Positions 11,015-21,004 of a stretch of 64,000 nucleotides of DNA are shown here, one piece after another. Positions within the stretch are counted from its first letter, which is position 1. Each line of letters opens with the position of its first letter. Made by a program: the position numbers and the translations under genes. The notes under the pieces were generated by a model. It saw only the letters and a list, made by a program, of their open reading frames with translations, made no database searches and was not told the DNA's origin. The DNA is taken from the NCBI RefSeq assembly GCF_009192945.1, contig NZ_NSET01000025.1, positions 1-64,000 of the forward strand, given 5' to 3'. This DNA is from Xanthomonas maliensis (GTDB lineage: Bacteria > Pseudomonadota > Gammaproteobacteria > Xanthomonadales > Xanthomonadaceae).

Positions 11015-11461
11015 GTGAACGCATCGGACCCGTGCAGGCGATTCCCTCGCTCTGCGCGGGTTCGTACGCGTGCGGAATATACCCGGGTCTTTGATGGCGC
11101 GCGTCGCCTCTCCGACCCGCTACTCAGCCTGCACTGGCTACCTGCCGAGACCTCTCCCCGCCTGGGGATGGCCGTCTCGCGCAAGGTGGACCGCCGCGCA
11201 GTGGGGCGCAATCGCATCAAGCGCGTATTGCGCGATGCCATGCGCCATCTGCGCCTGGAACTGGCAGGCGGCGACTACGTCATCGTGGCGCGTTCGGCAG
11301 CCGCGCAGGCCGAGAACGCCCAGGTACGCGAAGCCTTTGTGCGCCTGCTGCGCCGTGCCGGCGCATTGCCCCTGCCTGCTGCGCCCGGCACAATGCCGCC
11401 CGCAAGCACGTCACGCCCATCTTCCCTTCCCCGACCGAGCCGGAACCCAAGTTCCGACTGA
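11015..11461 (+). CDS. rnpA: Ribonuclease P protein component
   Basis: The protein cofactor of RNase P, which matures tRNA 5' ends. The GTG at 11015 is chosen as start ([20 protein letters not shown]), giving 148 residues; an open frame continues upstream through rpmH but is not coding. The family motif is clear: [20 protein letters not shown], with the RNR core that contacts the catalytic RNA. A Pro/Ser-rich C-terminal tail of about 25 residues extends beyond the usual fold. The stop lies 15 bp before yidC, so there is no yidD between them, unlike in many bacteria. Confidence 0.96.
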   Translation: MNASDPCRRFPRSARVRTRAEYTRVFDGARRLSDPLLSLHWLPAETSPRLGMAVSRKVDRRAVGRNRIKRVLRDAMRHLRLELAGGDYVIVARSAAAQAENAQVREAFVRLLRRAGALPLPAAPGTMPPASTSRPSSLPRPSRNPSSD

Positions 11462-11476
11462 GCGAGTTGTTGTCCG

Positions 11477-13204
11477 ATGAACCAGACCCGAGTTTTTCTG
11501 ATTTTCGCCTGGCTGATGGTTGCGGCGCTGTTGTGGATGGAGTGGGGCAAGGACAAGGCCGCCGCCAACGCGCCGGCACCCGTGGCTGCCCAGGTTCCGG
11601 CAGCCCGCGATCCCGATGCCGCTGCGCCTTCGGCCAATGTGCCCGCTGCACAGGCGATTCCACAGGCGGGTGGTACCGCGCCGCCGGCCGCGGCTTCGAC
11701 GTCGACTGCCGCAGCGACGCCTGCCGCGGCGGCAACTGCCGCGCCGGTGATCACGGTCAGCACCGACGTCCTGCGCCTGAAGCTGGACGGGCGCAGTGTG
11801 CTGGACGCCGAACTGCTGCAATTTCCCCAGACCAAGAACGGCAACACGCCGGTCAGTCTGCTCACTGAAGATCCGGCGCATCCCTATAGCGCGGTCAGCG
11901 GCTGGGCCAGCGAGCATTCGCCGGTACCGGGCCCGGGCGGCTTCCGGGTCGAACACGCCGGCAGCACCTTCGCCCTGGCCGATGGCCAGAAGACGCTGGT
12001 GGTGCCGTTCGTCTGGAACGGCCCCAATGGCGTGTCGATCCGGCGGACCTTCACCCTGGAACGCGGTCGCTACGCGATCTCGGTCAAGGACGAGGTGATC
12101 AACAAGAGCGCCGCGCCATGGAATGGCTATGTGTTCCGCAAGCTGAGCCGAGTGCCGACCATTCTCAGCCGCGGCATGACCAACCCGGATTCCTTCAGCT
12201 TCAACGGTGCCACCTGGTATAGCCCGCAGGGCGGCTACGAACGACGCGCCTTCAAGGACTACATGGACGATGGCGGTCTGAATCGGCAGATCACCGGCGG
12301 CTGGATGGCGCTGTTGCAGCACCACTTCTTCACCGCCTGGATTCCGCAGCAGGATCAGGCCTCGCTGTACCTGCTGGCGCAGGATGGTCCGCGCGATGTC
12401 GCCGAGTTGCGCGGCCCGGCCTTCACCGTGGCCCCTGGCCAGAGCGCCAGCACCGAAGCACGGCTGTGGGTGGGCCCGAAGTTGGTCAGCCAGATCGCCA
12501 AGGAAGACGTGAAGGGTCTGGACCGCGTGGTCGACTACAGCCGCTTCTCGCTGATGGCCATCATCGGCCAGGGCCTGTTCTGGGTGCTGAGCCATCTGCA
12601 CAGCGTGCTGCACAACTGGGGCTGGGCCATCATCGGCCTGGTGGTGCTGCTGCGCTTGGCGCTGTATCCGCTGTCGGCCGCGCAGTACAAGTCCGGCGCC
12701 AAGATGCGCAAGTTCCAACCGCGCCTGCAGCAGCTCAAGGAACGCTACGGCGACGATCGCGCCAAGTTCAACCAGGCGATGATGGAGCTGTACAAGAAGG
12801 AGAAGATCAACCCGATGGGCGGCTGCCTGCCGCTGTTGATCCAGATGCCGATCTTCTTCGCGCTGTACTGGGTGCTGGTGGAATCGGTGGAACTGCGCCA
12901 GGCACCGTGGCTGGGCTGGATCCAGGACCTGACTGCGCGCGATCCCTACTTCATCCTGCCAGTGCTCAACATTTCCATCATGTGGGCCACGCAGAAGCTG
13001 ACCCCGACGCCGGGCATGGACCCGATGCAGGCCAAGATGATGCAGTTCATGCCGCTGGTGTTCGGCGTCATGATGGCGTTCATGCCGGCCGGTCTGGTGC
13101 TGTACTGGGTGGTCAACGGTGGACTGGGTCTGTTGATCCAGTGGTGGATGATCCGCCAGCACGGCGAGAAGCCGAGCAAGATCATCCAGGCCAACAGCAA
13201 GTAA
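11477..13204 (+). CDS. yidC: Membrane protein insertase YidC
   Basis: A 575-residue insertase/chaperone for inner-membrane proteins that acts alone or with SecYEG. The N-terminal transmembrane helix ([16 protein letters not shown]) is followed by an Ala/Pro-rich linker and the large periplasmic beta domain. The conserved five-helix core starts near residue 360. Core motifs include [37 protein letters not shown] and [20 protein letters not shown]. The length is close to the E. coli protein (548). It is part of the rpmH-rnpA-yidC operon and is followed by a hairpin terminator at 13212-13236. Confidence 0.98.
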   Translation: MNQTRVFLIFAWLMVAALLWMEWGKDKAAANAPAPVAAQVPAARDPDAAAPSANVPAAQAIPQAGGTAPPAAASTSTAAATPAAAATAAPVITVSTDVLRLKLDGRSVLDAELLQFPQTKNGNTPVSLLTEDPAHPYSAVSGWASEHSPVPGPGGFRVEHAGSTFALADGQKTLVVPFVWNGPNGVSIRRTFTLERGRYAISVKDEVINKSAAPWNGYVFRKLSRVPTILSRGMTNPDSFSFNGATWYSPQGGYERRAFKDYMDDGGLNRQITGGWMALLQHHFFTAWIPQQDQASLYLLAQDGPRDVAELRGPAFTVAPGQSASTEARLWVGPKLVSQIAKEDVKGLDRVVDYSRFSLMAIIGQGLFWVLSHLHSVLHNWGWAIIGLVVLLRLALYPLSAAQYKSGAKMRKFQPRLQQLKERYGDDRAKFNQAMMELYKKEKINPMGGCLPLLIQMPIFFALYWVLVESVELRQAPWLGWIQDLTARDPYFILPVLNISIMWATQKLTPTPGMDPMQAKMMQFMPLVFGVMMAFMPAGLVLYWVVNGGLGLLIQWWMIRQHGEKPSKIIQANSK

Positions 13205-13211
13205 TCCACGC

Positions 13212-13236
13212 AAGGCCCGCCGCACGGCGGGCTTTG
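13212..13236 (+). terminator. Terminator after yidC
   Basis: GCCCGCCG (13215-13222), a 2-base loop and CGGCGGGC (13225-13232) form a GC-rich stem followed by TTTG, 11 bp beyond the yidC stop. This is a short Rho-independent-type hairpin closing the rpmH-rnpA-yidC unit. Confidence 0.75.
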
Positions 13237-13292
13237 CACATCGGTCCCACGTTCGTTTGCCGTCTGTTCTTGCTCGTGCCAGGGAGGCTGTC

Positions 13293-15995
13293 GTGACGTC
13301 ATCGCCATTGCGCGTGTGGTTGCTGGGCATCGCGTGCGCCGGTCTGCTGGCGCCGGCCGGCTGTAGTCGTCAGCAGGCCGGCAACGCCGGGCCATCGAAC
13401 GGCGCCGCGCCCGCGACCTCCGCTGCATCGGCGCCGGTCAACGATGACGACGCGCATGCGCTGATCGCGGAGTTGCGCAAGCAGCTGGACCGGCACCGCC
13501 GCATTATCGTGCTGCTGGCCGACGAGAGCAGCCAATCGCCGCGCGATCGCGCGACCTCCGAGAGCGTCGGGCAACAACTCTTCCACGACAACCTGGATCA
13601 ACGCGAGCGCATCGACGCCCAGCTGCAACGCGTGCTGGCTTCTGGCTCGCCCACGCGACTGGCGACCGTGGCGGCGATGCTCGAGGAGATCGAATCGGCT
13701 CCGGATCTCTACGATGCCGATCGCCTGGCGTTCCGCGAAATCCTGCGCGATCTGCATGCGCGCATTGGCAGCGATTCCAGCCTGCCTGCGGTCAAGCTGC
13801 ATCAGCGCATCGGCGAAGACCTGCAGGCGCTGGACGAGATCGAGCGCAACTACAACCAGGAACTGACGCAGATCTTCAGCCGCTTCGATCGCACGCGCGC
13901 CATCGTGCAAAAGCGCGAGAAGTGGGACGACTACGTGGCGCACCTGCGCAGCCTGTACAAGCGCGAGACCATCCTGCGCGACTATGGCACGGTCGAGCCG
14001 TATCCGTTGCCCAGCCACGACAGCGACAGCGAAGTCTTCGGCCGCGACCTGCCGCCCAAGACCGTCGTGCTCAGCTTCGACGATGGCCCGCACAAGGCCT
14101 ATACCGAAGAGATCGTGGCGATCCTCAAGCGCTACGACGTCCCTGGGGTGTTCTTCGAAGTCGGCCGCAACCTGGGCACGCTCGACGCGCAGGGCAAATC
14201 GAGCTTGTCGCCACTGGCCAAGATCAGCCACACGCTGATGGAGGACGGCTACGCCGTTGGCAATCACAGCCTGACCCACGCGCAACTGTCCAAGACCACC
14301 GGCCCGGCACTGCGCAGCCAGGTCTTCGACACCGACACCTTGCTGCGTGCCGTCGACGACAAACGTGCGCCGCTGTTCCGCTTTCCCTACGGCGCGCGCA
14401 ATGCCGAAGGCCTGCAGTTGCTGTCAGAGGCCGGGCTGACGTCGATCATGTGGAACATCGATTCGCTGGACTGGGCCGATCCGGTGCCCGACTCGATCGT
14501 GCAGCGCGTGCTGTCGCAAGTCGACAAGGAACAGCGCGGCATCATCCTGTTCCATGACATCCACGATCGCGCCGTCAAGGCGCTGCCGCAGATCCTCGAC
14601 CGCCTGATCGCCGATGGCTATCAGTTCGCTGGCTGGAACGGACGCGAGTTCTCGGTGGCGCGTGCCGCCAATCCGGCTGCAGCCAACACCGTGACCACCG
14701 GCTATGCCAATTCGTGGGCAGTGGTGATCGGCATCGACGACTACGCACACTGGCCGAAACTCGAATACGCCGCCAACGATGCTCAGGCGATCGCCGATAC
14801 CTTGACCGGCCCGCTGGGATTTCCATCCTCGCAAGTGATCGTGCTCAAGAATGGGCAGGCCACCCGCAACAACATCCTGGCTGCCTTCCACGACCGGCTG
14901 GCAGACGGCCGCACGCAGACCAACGATCGCGTCTTCGTGTTCTTCGCCGGACATGGTGCCACCCGCAAGCTGGCTTCTGGGCGTGACCTGGGCTACATCA
15001 TTCCGGCCGATTCGGATCCGGAGCACCTGGCCAGTGATGCGATCGCAATGAGCGATCTGCAGAACATCGCCGAAAGCCTGCAGGCCAAGCACGTGCTGTT
15101 CGTGATGGACGCCTGCTACAGCGGGCTGGGACTGACCCGTGGCGGCCCCACCGCCGGTGCCTATCTGCGCGAGAATGCGCGTCGCATCGCCCGCCAGATG
15201 CTGACCGCCGGCGGCGCCGACCAGCAGGTCGCCGACAGCGGTCCCAACGGGCATTCGGTCTTCACCTGGGTGCTGTTGCAGGCCTTGGCCGGCAAGGGCG
15301 ATCTCAATGGCGACGGCTTGATCACTGGCACCGAACTGGCGGCGTATGTCGCGCCAGCGGTGTCGGCGGTATCGGCGCAAACCCCGGCGTTCGGCAGCCT
15401 GCCCGGCTCGCAGGGCGGCGAATTCGTATTCGAAGTGCCGCGTGGCGAGGAGTTCCTGACCGCCGACACCGCCCAGCTGTCGGCCGAGGCGATCGCGCTC
15501 AACGGACGCGTGGACGCTGTGCGCCCGGCGACGCCGGCCACCGGCACCGCGACGGCCGCGGCGACGCCGGTGACGGTCAAGACCTTGCAAGGCGGCGAGG
15601 CGCGGCTGGTGCTGCCGGTCGCCGTCAAGAGCAGCGAGCGCCAACGCGCACAGCTGGCCAACGAGCGCGGCTTGCAGCTGTACAAGGAAAAGCGCTATGC
15701 CGAAGCGGCCGATCAATTCGCCGAAGCGCTCAAGCTGCGGCCGGATTTCGCGCTGGCCGCCAACAATCTCGGCTTCGTCTACTACCGCCAGGAACGTTAC
15801 GCCGAAGCAGCGCGCTGGCTGGAGAACACTTTGAAGATCGATCCGTCGCGCGCGGTGGCCTACCTCAATCTCGGCGACGCGTATGCCAAGGCGGGCGAGC
15901 GCGAAAAGGCACGCAAGGCCTATTCCACTTATCTGGCCTTGCAACCGCAGGGCAGCGGCGCCGCGCAGGCGCGCGCACAATTGCAGACGCTCTGA
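13293..15995 (+). CDS. Fusion protein: polysaccharide deacetylase + caspase-like protease + TPR
   Basis: A 900-residue protein from the GTG at 13293, chosen for its strong AGGGAGG site five bases upstream and for the signal peptide it creates (lipoprotein-like, LLAPAGC, Cys about residue 24). Residues about 30-250 are helical with no recognised domain. A NodB deacetylase domain follows: SFDDGP near 261, [15 protein letters not shown] and a late His in LFHDIH, so the metal and catalytic residues look intact. A caspase-like (C14) domain starts at about 473 (VVIGIDDYA), with catalytic His in FFAGHG near 554 and Cys608 in DACYSG. TPR repeats occupy about 787-895. It is probably the 'orf900' I recall from X. 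campestris, reported then to have a homologue only in Xylella. Its function is unknown; an envelope-anchored, protease-regulated glycan deacetylase is one possibility. Confidence 0.9.
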   Translation: MTSSPLRVWLLGIACAGLLAPAGCSRQQAGNAGPSNGAAPATSAASAPVNDDDAHALIAELRKQLDRHRRIIVLLADESSQSPRDRATSESVGQQLFHDNLDQRERIDAQLQRVLASGSPTRLATVAAMLEEIESAPDLYDADRLAFREILRDLHARIGSDSSLPAVKLHQRIGEDLQALDEIERNYNQELTQIFSRFDRTRAIVQKREKWDDYVAHLRSLYKRETILRDYGTVEPYPLPSHDSDSEVFGRDLPPKTVVLSFDDGPHKAYTEEIVAILKRYDVPGVFFEVGRNLGTLDAQGKSSLSPLAKISHTLMEDGYAVGNHSLTHAQLSKTTGPALRSQVFDTDTLLRAVDDKRAPLFRFPYGARNAEGLQLLSEAGLTSIMWNIDSLDWADPVPDSIVQRVLSQVDKEQRGIILFHDIHDRAVKALPQILDRLIADGYQFAGWNGREFSVARAANPAAANTVTTGYANSWAVVIGIDDYAHWPKLEYAANDAQAIADTLTGPLGFPSSQVIVLKNGQATRNNILAAFHDRLADGRTQTNDRVFVFFAGHGATRKLASGRDLGYIIPADSDPEHLASDAIAMSDLQNIAESLQAKHVLFVMDACYSGLGLTRGGPTAGAYLRENARRIARQMLTAGGADQQVADSGPNGHSVFTWVLLQALAGKGDLNGDGLITGTELAAYVAPAVSAVSAQTPAFGSLPGSQGGEFVFEVPRGEEFLTADTAQLSAEAIALNGRVDAVRPATPATGTATAAATPVTVKTLQGGEARLVLPVAVKSSERQRAQLANERGLQLYKEKRYAEAADQFAEALKLRPDFALAANNLGFVYYRQERYAEAARWLENTLKIDPSRAVAYLNLGDAYAKAGEREKARKAYSTYLALQPQGSGAAQARAQLQTL

Positions 15996-16011
15996 TTCGC
16001 GCTCGGCCACC

Positions 16012-17352
16012 ATGTCTTCCACGACCTCCACCATCGTTGCGATCGCCAGTGCCGCCGGCACCGGCGGGATCGGCATCGTCCGCCTGTCCGGACCGCAGGC
16101 GGCACCGATTGCCGGCGCGCTCGGTGTCGCCGATCTGCGGCCGCGACAAGCCCGCTATGCGCGCTTTCACGATGCCCAGGGTGCGGTCATCGACGATGGC
16201 ATCGTGCTGTGGTTTCCCGCCCCCCACAGCTTCACCGGCGAGGACGTGGTGGAACTGCAAGGCCATGGCAGCCCACTGCTGCTGCGGCAACTGGTGGCGC
16301 GTTGCGTTGCGCTGGGGGCACGTCAGGCGCGCGCCGGCGAGTTCAGCGAACGTGCCTTCCTCAACGGCAAGCTGGATCTGGCGCAGGCCGAGGCGATCGC
16401 CGACCTGATCGCGGCCGGTGACCTGCGCGCGGCGCGCGCGGCGCGGCGGTCGCTCGATGGCGTGTTCTCGCGGCGGGTGGACGCGCTGGGCGGGCAGTTG
16501 ACCCATCTGCGCGTGCATGTCGAGGCGGCGATCGATTTCGCCGACGAGCCGTTGGACACCTTGGGAGGTCACCAGGTGCGCGACGGCCTGGCCGAGGCGC
16601 GTGGCCTGCTGGAGACCTTGCTGCGCGACGCCGAGCGTGGCCGCAAACTGCGCGATGGACTGCATGCGGTGTTGGTCGGTCCGCCGAATGCCGGCAAGAG
16701 TTCCTTGCTCAATGCGCTGGCAGGCAGCGAGCGGGCCATCGTCACCGATGTGGCCGGCACGACCCGCGACACCTTGCAGGAAACCTTGCAGCTGGATGGC
16801 TTCGAACTCAGTCTGGTCGATACCGCCGGCCTGCGCGAAGGCGGCGATGCGATCGAGCGCGAAGGCATGCGACGTGCACATGCCGAATTGCAACGCGCCG
16901 ACCTGGCCATCGTCGTGGCCGATGCGCGCGACCCACACGCAGCGCGAGCAGCGTTGGGCGATGCGCTGGCCGCGGTGCCGCGCCAGCTGTGGATCCATAA
17001 CAAGAGCGACCTGCTGCCAGCGGCGCCAGTATTGGAAGCCGACGCACTAGCCGTCTCGGCAGTGACCGGGCAGGGACTGGACGCGCTGCACGCACGCCTG
17101 CGTGCGATCGCCATCGGCGAAGGCAGCGAGCCGATGGAGGGCGAATTCTCCGCACGCGCACGTCACGTCCAGGCCCTGCGACAGGCCGCCGAGCACGCGG
17201 CCGCGGCCGATCTGGAACTGCAACTGGAACAGCTGGAGCTGGCGGCGGAGGAACTGCGCCTGGCCCACGAGGCCCTGGGCGAAATCACCGGACGCATGAG
17301 CGCCGACGAGCTGCTCGGCAAGATCTTCTCCAGCTTCTGCATCGGCAAGTAA
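16012..17352 (+). CDS. mnmE: tRNA modification GTPase MnmE (TrmE/ThdF)
   Basis: With MnmG it installs the cmnm5 group on wobble U34 of several tRNAs. The start at 16012 ([20 protein letters not shown]) gives 446 residues, the family length. An N-terminal tetrahydrofolate-binding domain is followed by a helical domain interrupted by a Ras-like G domain: G1 GPPNAGKSS (about 223-231), G2 TTRDT, G3 DTAG and G4 NKSD. The C-terminal FCIGK contains the essential cysteine. The stop of the preceding fusion gene is 16 bp upstream, so the two may be co-transcribed. The usual partners mnmG and rsmG are not nearby. Confidence 0.97.
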   Translation: MSSTTSTIVAIASAAGTGGIGIVRLSGPQAAPIAGALGVADLRPRQARYARFHDAQGAVIDDGIVLWFPAPHSFTGEDVVELQGHGSPLLLRQLVARCVALGARQARAGEFSERAFLNGKLDLAQAEAIADLIAAGDLRAARAARRSLDGVFSRRVDALGGQLTHLRVHVEAAIDFADEPLDTLGGHQVRDGLAEARGLLETLLRDAERGRKLRDGLHAVLVGPPNAGKSSLLNALAGSERAIVTDVAGTTRDTLQETLQLDGFELSLVDTAGLREGGDAIEREGMRRAHAELQRADLAIVVADARDPHAARAALGDALAAVPRQLWIHNKSDLLPAAPVLEADALAVSAVTGQGLDALHARLRAIAIGEGSEPMEGEFSARARHVQALRQAAEHAAAADLELQLEQLELAAEELRLAHEALGEITGRMSADELLGKIFSSFCIGK

Positions 17353-17466
17353 GCCGATGGGTTCGGTGGGCGGTGGTCATGGACGCCACCTGCCAGTGCA
17401 CAGCGCGGTGCCTGCGGCCGGTCCGCGCCACGACCAGCGTGGCCGCTGGTCGCGCGCTGGCCGACC

Positions 17467-18309
17467 TTAAAGCACGCCTGGCAGCGGCGTCTGCAAGGCA
17501 GCGGCTTCGGTACTGCAGGTGTCCGAGCTCGCCCACTGCGGCGCCTTTGCGCGCGCCTTGGCGATCTCGTTGCGGGCCGCTGCCAGATCCGCACGGAATT
17601 CCGCATTGTCGTGCAACGCGGCGACCGTCGCCGCACCCAGCATGCGGCCTTGCAGGACGTCGCTCTGCCAGTGCACGTTGCAGACCAGTCGGCTGTCACC
17701 GAACGCGCGCGCGCGCGCCAGCAGCGCATCCTGCTGCGCCGGCGCCACTTCGGCCAGGATCAATCCCCAGGCCCAGCCGATTGCGGTGTGCCCGGAAGGG
17801 TAGGAACCGTTCTTGCGCAGGCTGGCTTCATCGTCCGGTGTGCAGCTGGGTTGGTCGTTACGCATGAAGGGGCGCGGGCGTTGATACAGCGCCTTGGCGG
17901 CACTGGTGCTGGTGCTGGCATCGCGCATGCTGCGCTCGAGCAGACGCAGCAGGTGCGGGGTGTTGGTGGCATCGATCGGCACGCCGAGCGCACAGCTGAA
18001 ATGGCTGGCCGCTGCCGGGAAGGACAACACCGCATCGCGTGCGGCCAGGTCCCAGCGTGGCGTGCCACGCAGCGCGAGCATGGCCTTGGCAACCGCCTCG
18101 TCGTTGGCCAGCGCCGCGCTGCCGTCCTGCGGCGGCGGTGGCACCAGGCGTCGACTGTCGGGCAGCGCACGCTGGTCCAGATAGCCGTGCGCGTCGGTGG
18201 CGATCACCGAGCCGACAGGTTGCTTGGCGATGACCATGCCGCTGGCCGCCAGGACGGCAGCGATGGCCAGGCAGGTCAGGGCAGGCGGGCGATGGACAGA
18301 GCGCAACAT
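17467..18309 (-). CDS. PAP2-superfamily class A-type acid phosphatase
   Basis: A 280-residue periplasmic phosphomonoesterase with a Sec signal peptide (start at 18309, MLRSVHRPPALTCLAIAAVL). The complete PAP2/vanadium-haloperoxidase triad is present: KALYQRPRP (KX6RP), GSYPSGHT (PSGH) and SRLVCNVHWQSD (SRX5HX3D). The arrangement matches nonspecific acid phosphatases of the PhoC/PhoN type. The promoter region faces the TonB-dependent receptor gene and contains a Pho-box-like direct repeat, so induction by phosphate limitation is likely. It would release phosphate from organic esters. Confidence 0.9.
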   Translation of the reverse strand: MLRSVHRPPALTCLAIAAVLAASGMVIAKQPVGSVIATDAHGYLDQRALPDSRRLVPPPPQDGSAALANDEAVAKAMLALRGTPRWDLAARDAVLSFPAAASHFSCALGVPIDATNTPHLLRLLERSMRDASTSTSAAKALYQRPRPFMRNDQPSCTPDDEASLRKNGSYPSGHTAIGWAWGLILAEVAPAQQDALLARARAFGDSRLVCNVHWQSDVLQGRMLGAATVAALHDNAEFRADLAAARNEIAKARAKAPQWASSDTCSTEAAALQTPLPGVL

Positions 18310-18347
18310 GGCGAGCCTCGAACGACACGGTAGAAACCGCGTAGCGT

Positions 18348-18365
18348 ACGACACCCGGATGACAG
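18348..18365 (-). promoter_or_regulatory. Pho-box-like direct repeat upstream of acid phosphatase
   Basis: On the minus strand the sequence reads CTGTCAT CCGG GTGTCGT: two 7-mers separated by 4 bp, the architecture of a PhoB box (CTGTCAT-N4-CTGTCAY). The first half is a perfect match and the second differs at two positions. It is about 40-55 bp upstream of the phosphatase start codon. Confidence 0.6.
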
Positions 18366-18408
18366 CGGCATGCCGGCAAAGGCAATGACGGCGCGCAATA
18401 CGTAGCCC

Positions 18409-18437
18409 GTGTCGTCCGGCTGTCATAAGACAGTCGC
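18409..18437 (+). promoter_or_regulatory. Triple Pho-box-like repeat upstream of TonB-dependent receptor
   Basis: GTGTCGT (18409-18415), CTGTCAT (18420-18426) and CAGTCGC (18431-18437), each separated by exactly 4 bp. This is the 11-bp phasing of PhoB-binding repeats; the middle unit is a perfect consensus half-site. It lies about 60-90 bp before the receptor start codon, suggesting PhoB control. Confidence 0.6.
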
Positions 18438-18495
18438 ACTGACGCAAGACAGCTGTCGCACGCTGGCCGTCATCTGTTCACCTCCCCCTGTGCCC

Positions 18496-20799
18496 ATGCC
18501 CAAGACCCATCTCCTCAGTGCTGCCGTCCTCGCCGTGCTGGTTCTTCCTCGCCTTGCCCATGCTGCCGAGGCAGACGCCCCAGCCGATCCCGGTGCCACG
18601 ACGGTGCAGCAGCTCGATGCGGTGTCGGTGATCGGCCAGGGCGAAACGCGCCAGGTGCAGCGCATCACCGCGCAGGACATCCCGGTGTTGCCGCCGGGCA
18701 CCAGCATCCAGAAGCTGCTCAACCGCATGCCGGGCGTGAACGTGCAATCCAACGACGCCTTCGGTGCCAACGAAGAGTCGCAGACCATCAGCCTGCGTGG
18801 CTTCAATGGCACGCGCCTGGGCTACACCCTGGACGGCCTGCCGCTGGGCGACAACGCCTACGGCAACTACAACGGTCTCAACATCAGCCGCGCATTGATC
18901 GCGGAGAATTTCGGCGGCGTGGAACTGGCCTCGGGCATCGGTGCGCTGGGAACGGCCTCCACCAGCAATCTGGGCGGCACCATTCAGTACTACTCGGCCG
19001 ATCCGTCCAGCGTCTTCGGCGGGCAGCTGTCGCAGACGCTGGGCTCGGACGCCAATCGGCGCACGTTCCTGCGCATGGACACCGGCGACTACAACGGCTT
19101 CTCGGCGTATCTGTCCGGGATCAACGCCAAGGCCGACATGTGGGCGCGCCCAGACTCGCCGACCAGCACCCGCCAATTCAACGCCAAGGGCGTATATCAA
19201 TTCGACGGCGGCAAGCTGACGGCCTTCGCCGACACCTCGCGGACCTCGCAAGCCGACTACGCCTATCTGTCCAAGAGTGGCTTGGTGCGCGGACTGGGGT
19301 GGGACTGGAATCTGTACGCACCGGACTGGAACCGCGCCTTGGCGGCGGCCTACTGCGCGCCGGCCACGCGTAACCCGGCGCGCTGCGGCTTCAGCGGCGG
19401 CGTGGACAATATCGACGACGCCTATTACCAGAGCCGCGCGTTGCGCGACGACGATCTGTACTACGTGGCCGGCGACTTCCAGCCCAACGATGCGATCAGC
19501 CTGCACACCCAGCTCTATCATCATCAGAACAAGGGCCAGGGCCATTGGTGGTCGCCTGGCCAGGCATCCAATCCGGGCACGCCGGACGCGTTGCCGATCT
19601 CCATCCGCAGCACCAACTACTGGATCGATCGCACAGGCGGTATCGCCTCGCTGGGTTGGGATCTGGGCCCGCATCACCTGGAAGCAGGCTTGTGGTACGA
19701 GCGCAACCACCATGACGTGGAGCGCAACTTCTACTGGATCACCGGCCCGGTGGACGATGACAAGTTCCTGCAGAACCCGAACCGCCGACTGTTCTCGCAG
19801 AACTACCTCATCACCACGCGGCAGTTCTATGTGCAGGGCAGCTTCAAGTTTCTCGACGAACGCCTGAGTGTGGATCTGGGCATCAAGAGCCCGAGTACCG
19901 AAATGACTGCACGCGAGACCCCTGGCCTGGCAGTGGAAGCGCCGGTGGCCAATGGCACGCTGAAGGCCAGCGAATCGGTGCTGCCGCAGATCGGCCTGGG
20001 CTTCAAGATCGCCGACGGCCAGGAGGTGTTTGCTTCCTACGCCGAGAACATCGCCGCCTTCCAGGGCGGCGGTGCCGGCGGCCCGCTGCTGGTCACCCAG
20101 GCATCGTTCGATGCCAGCGTGGGTGCGTTGGAGCCGGAAAAGTCGCGCACGCTGGAAGCCGGCTATCGCTTCGTGCGTGATCGCGTCGAGGCCTCGTTGG
20201 TCGGTTACGACGTCACCTTCGACAACCGCCTGCTCTCGCTCAATCCCTGCCCGAGCATCCAGCAGGGCACCAGCCCGGCCTGCACCACCCGCTTCTTCAA
20301 CGTCGGCTCGGTCAGCAGCCGCGGTGGCGAACTGACGGTGATCTGGAAGCCGACCAGCTACCTGCAGTGGTACAACTCGGCCTCGATCAACCGCTCGACC
20401 TACGACGACAACTATGTGCAGAACGGGGTGGTGATTCCCACTGCCGGCAAGTACACCGTCGACACGCCCAAGCGCATGTTCGCCAGCGAGCTGGCCTTCA
20501 ATTACGGGCCGTGGAATCTCAACCTGCGCGGCAAGTACACCGGTCAGCGCTATTACACCTATACCAACGACCAGGGCTTCGGCGGCTACACCGCCTTCGA
20601 TGCGGGCGGTGGTTATGACTTCGGCCAGGTCGGCGTGCTGCAGGGTCTGAAGTTGTCGCTCAATGTCACCAATCTTACCGACAAGCGTTACGCGTCCAAC
20701 CTGACGGCCTTCGCCAATAGCGATCCCAACGGCCGCCAGCTGGCGTTCCATGCCAGCGCGCCGCGGCAGGTGTTCCTGACCCTGGACGCGACGTTCTGA
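18496..20799 (+). CDS. TonB-dependent outer-membrane receptor, probably for a phosphorylated substrate
   Basis: A 767-residue receptor. The start at 18496 gives a signal peptide ending ...RLAHA at residue 23. The plug domain contains RMPGVNVQSNDAFGANEESQ and ISLRGFNGTRLGYTLDGLP. The 22-strand barrel follows, and the protein ends in an aromatic residue (LTLDATF), as outer-membrane barrels do. It has no carboxy-terminal signalling domain and no SusC-like N-terminal extension. The placement between an acid phosphatase and a glycerophosphodiesterase, plus Pho-box-like repeats, suggests uptake of phosphate esters rather than iron; that is inference. A hairpin follows the stop. Confidence 0.9.
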   Translation: MPKTHLLSAAVLAVLVLPRLAHAAEADAPADPGATTVQQLDAVSVIGQGETRQVQRITAQDIPVLPPGTSIQKLLNRMPGVNVQSNDAFGANEESQTISLRGFNGTRLGYTLDGLPLGDNAYGNYNGLNISRALIAENFGGVELASGIGALGTASTSNLGGTIQYYSADPSSVFGGQLSQTLGSDANRRTFLRMDTGDYNGFSAYLSGINAKADMWARPDSPTSTRQFNAKGVYQFDGGKLTAFADTSRTSQADYAYLSKSGLVRGLGWDWNLYAPDWNRALAAAYCAPATRNPARCGFSGGVDNIDDAYYQSRALRDDDLYYVAGDFQPNDAISLHTQLYHHQNKGQGHWWSPGQASNPGTPDALPISIRSTNYWIDRTGGIASLGWDLGPHHLEAGLWYERNHHDVERNFYWITGPVDDDKFLQNPNRRLFSQNYLITTRQFYVQGSFKFLDERLSVDLGIKSPSTEMTARETPGLAVEAPVANGTLKASESVLPQIGLGFKIADGQEVFASYAENIAAFQGGGAGGPLLVTQASFDASVGALEPEKSRTLEAGYRFVRDRVEASLVGYDVTFDNRLLSLNPCPSIQQGTSPACTTRFFNVGSVSSRGGELTVIWKPTSYLQWYNSASINRSTYDDNYVQNGVVIPTAGKYTVDTPKRMFASELAFNYGPWNLNLRGKYTGQRYYTYTNDQGFGGYTAFDAGGGYDFGQVGVLQGLKLSLNVTNLTDKRYASNLTAFANSDPNGRQLAFHASAPRQVFLTLDATF

Positions 20800-20819
20800 T
20801 GCGCACGCGCTGAGGAGTA

Positions 20820-20856
20820 ATCCACAACGGCAGCGATGGTCGCGGCCGTTGTGGAT
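20820..20856 (+). terminator. Hairpin after TonB-dependent receptor gene
   Basis: Perfect 12-bp inverted repeat ATCCACAACGGC (20820-20831) / GCCGTTGTGGAT (20845-20856) with a 13-base loop, 20 bp past the stop codon. No T-run follows, so it may slow or protect rather than terminate. Confidence 0.5.
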
Positions 20857-21004
20857 GTGGGCCGAGCGGCCATGTGCGTTGTGCACCATGGCGCCGCTTG
20901 GCTATCGTCGCGGCGTGTGCGTGTACTGCTGCCGCACTGTTGCACCGCGGTGGGGGCAGGCGCCGCGCGGCGATCTGCGTCCTGCCACGTCGTAGGAGAG
21001 AGCG

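Noticed and set aside
11462-11476. yidD expected between rnpA and yidC
   Set aside because: Only 15 bp separate the two genes, so there is no room for it.
11411-13330. Long open frame antisense to yidC
   Set aside because: His/Gln-rich shadow translation; yidC motifs fix the coding strand.
18478-20889. Long open frame antisense to the TonB-dependent receptor
   Set aside because: No domain, no ribosome site, and complete overlap with a clear receptor gene.
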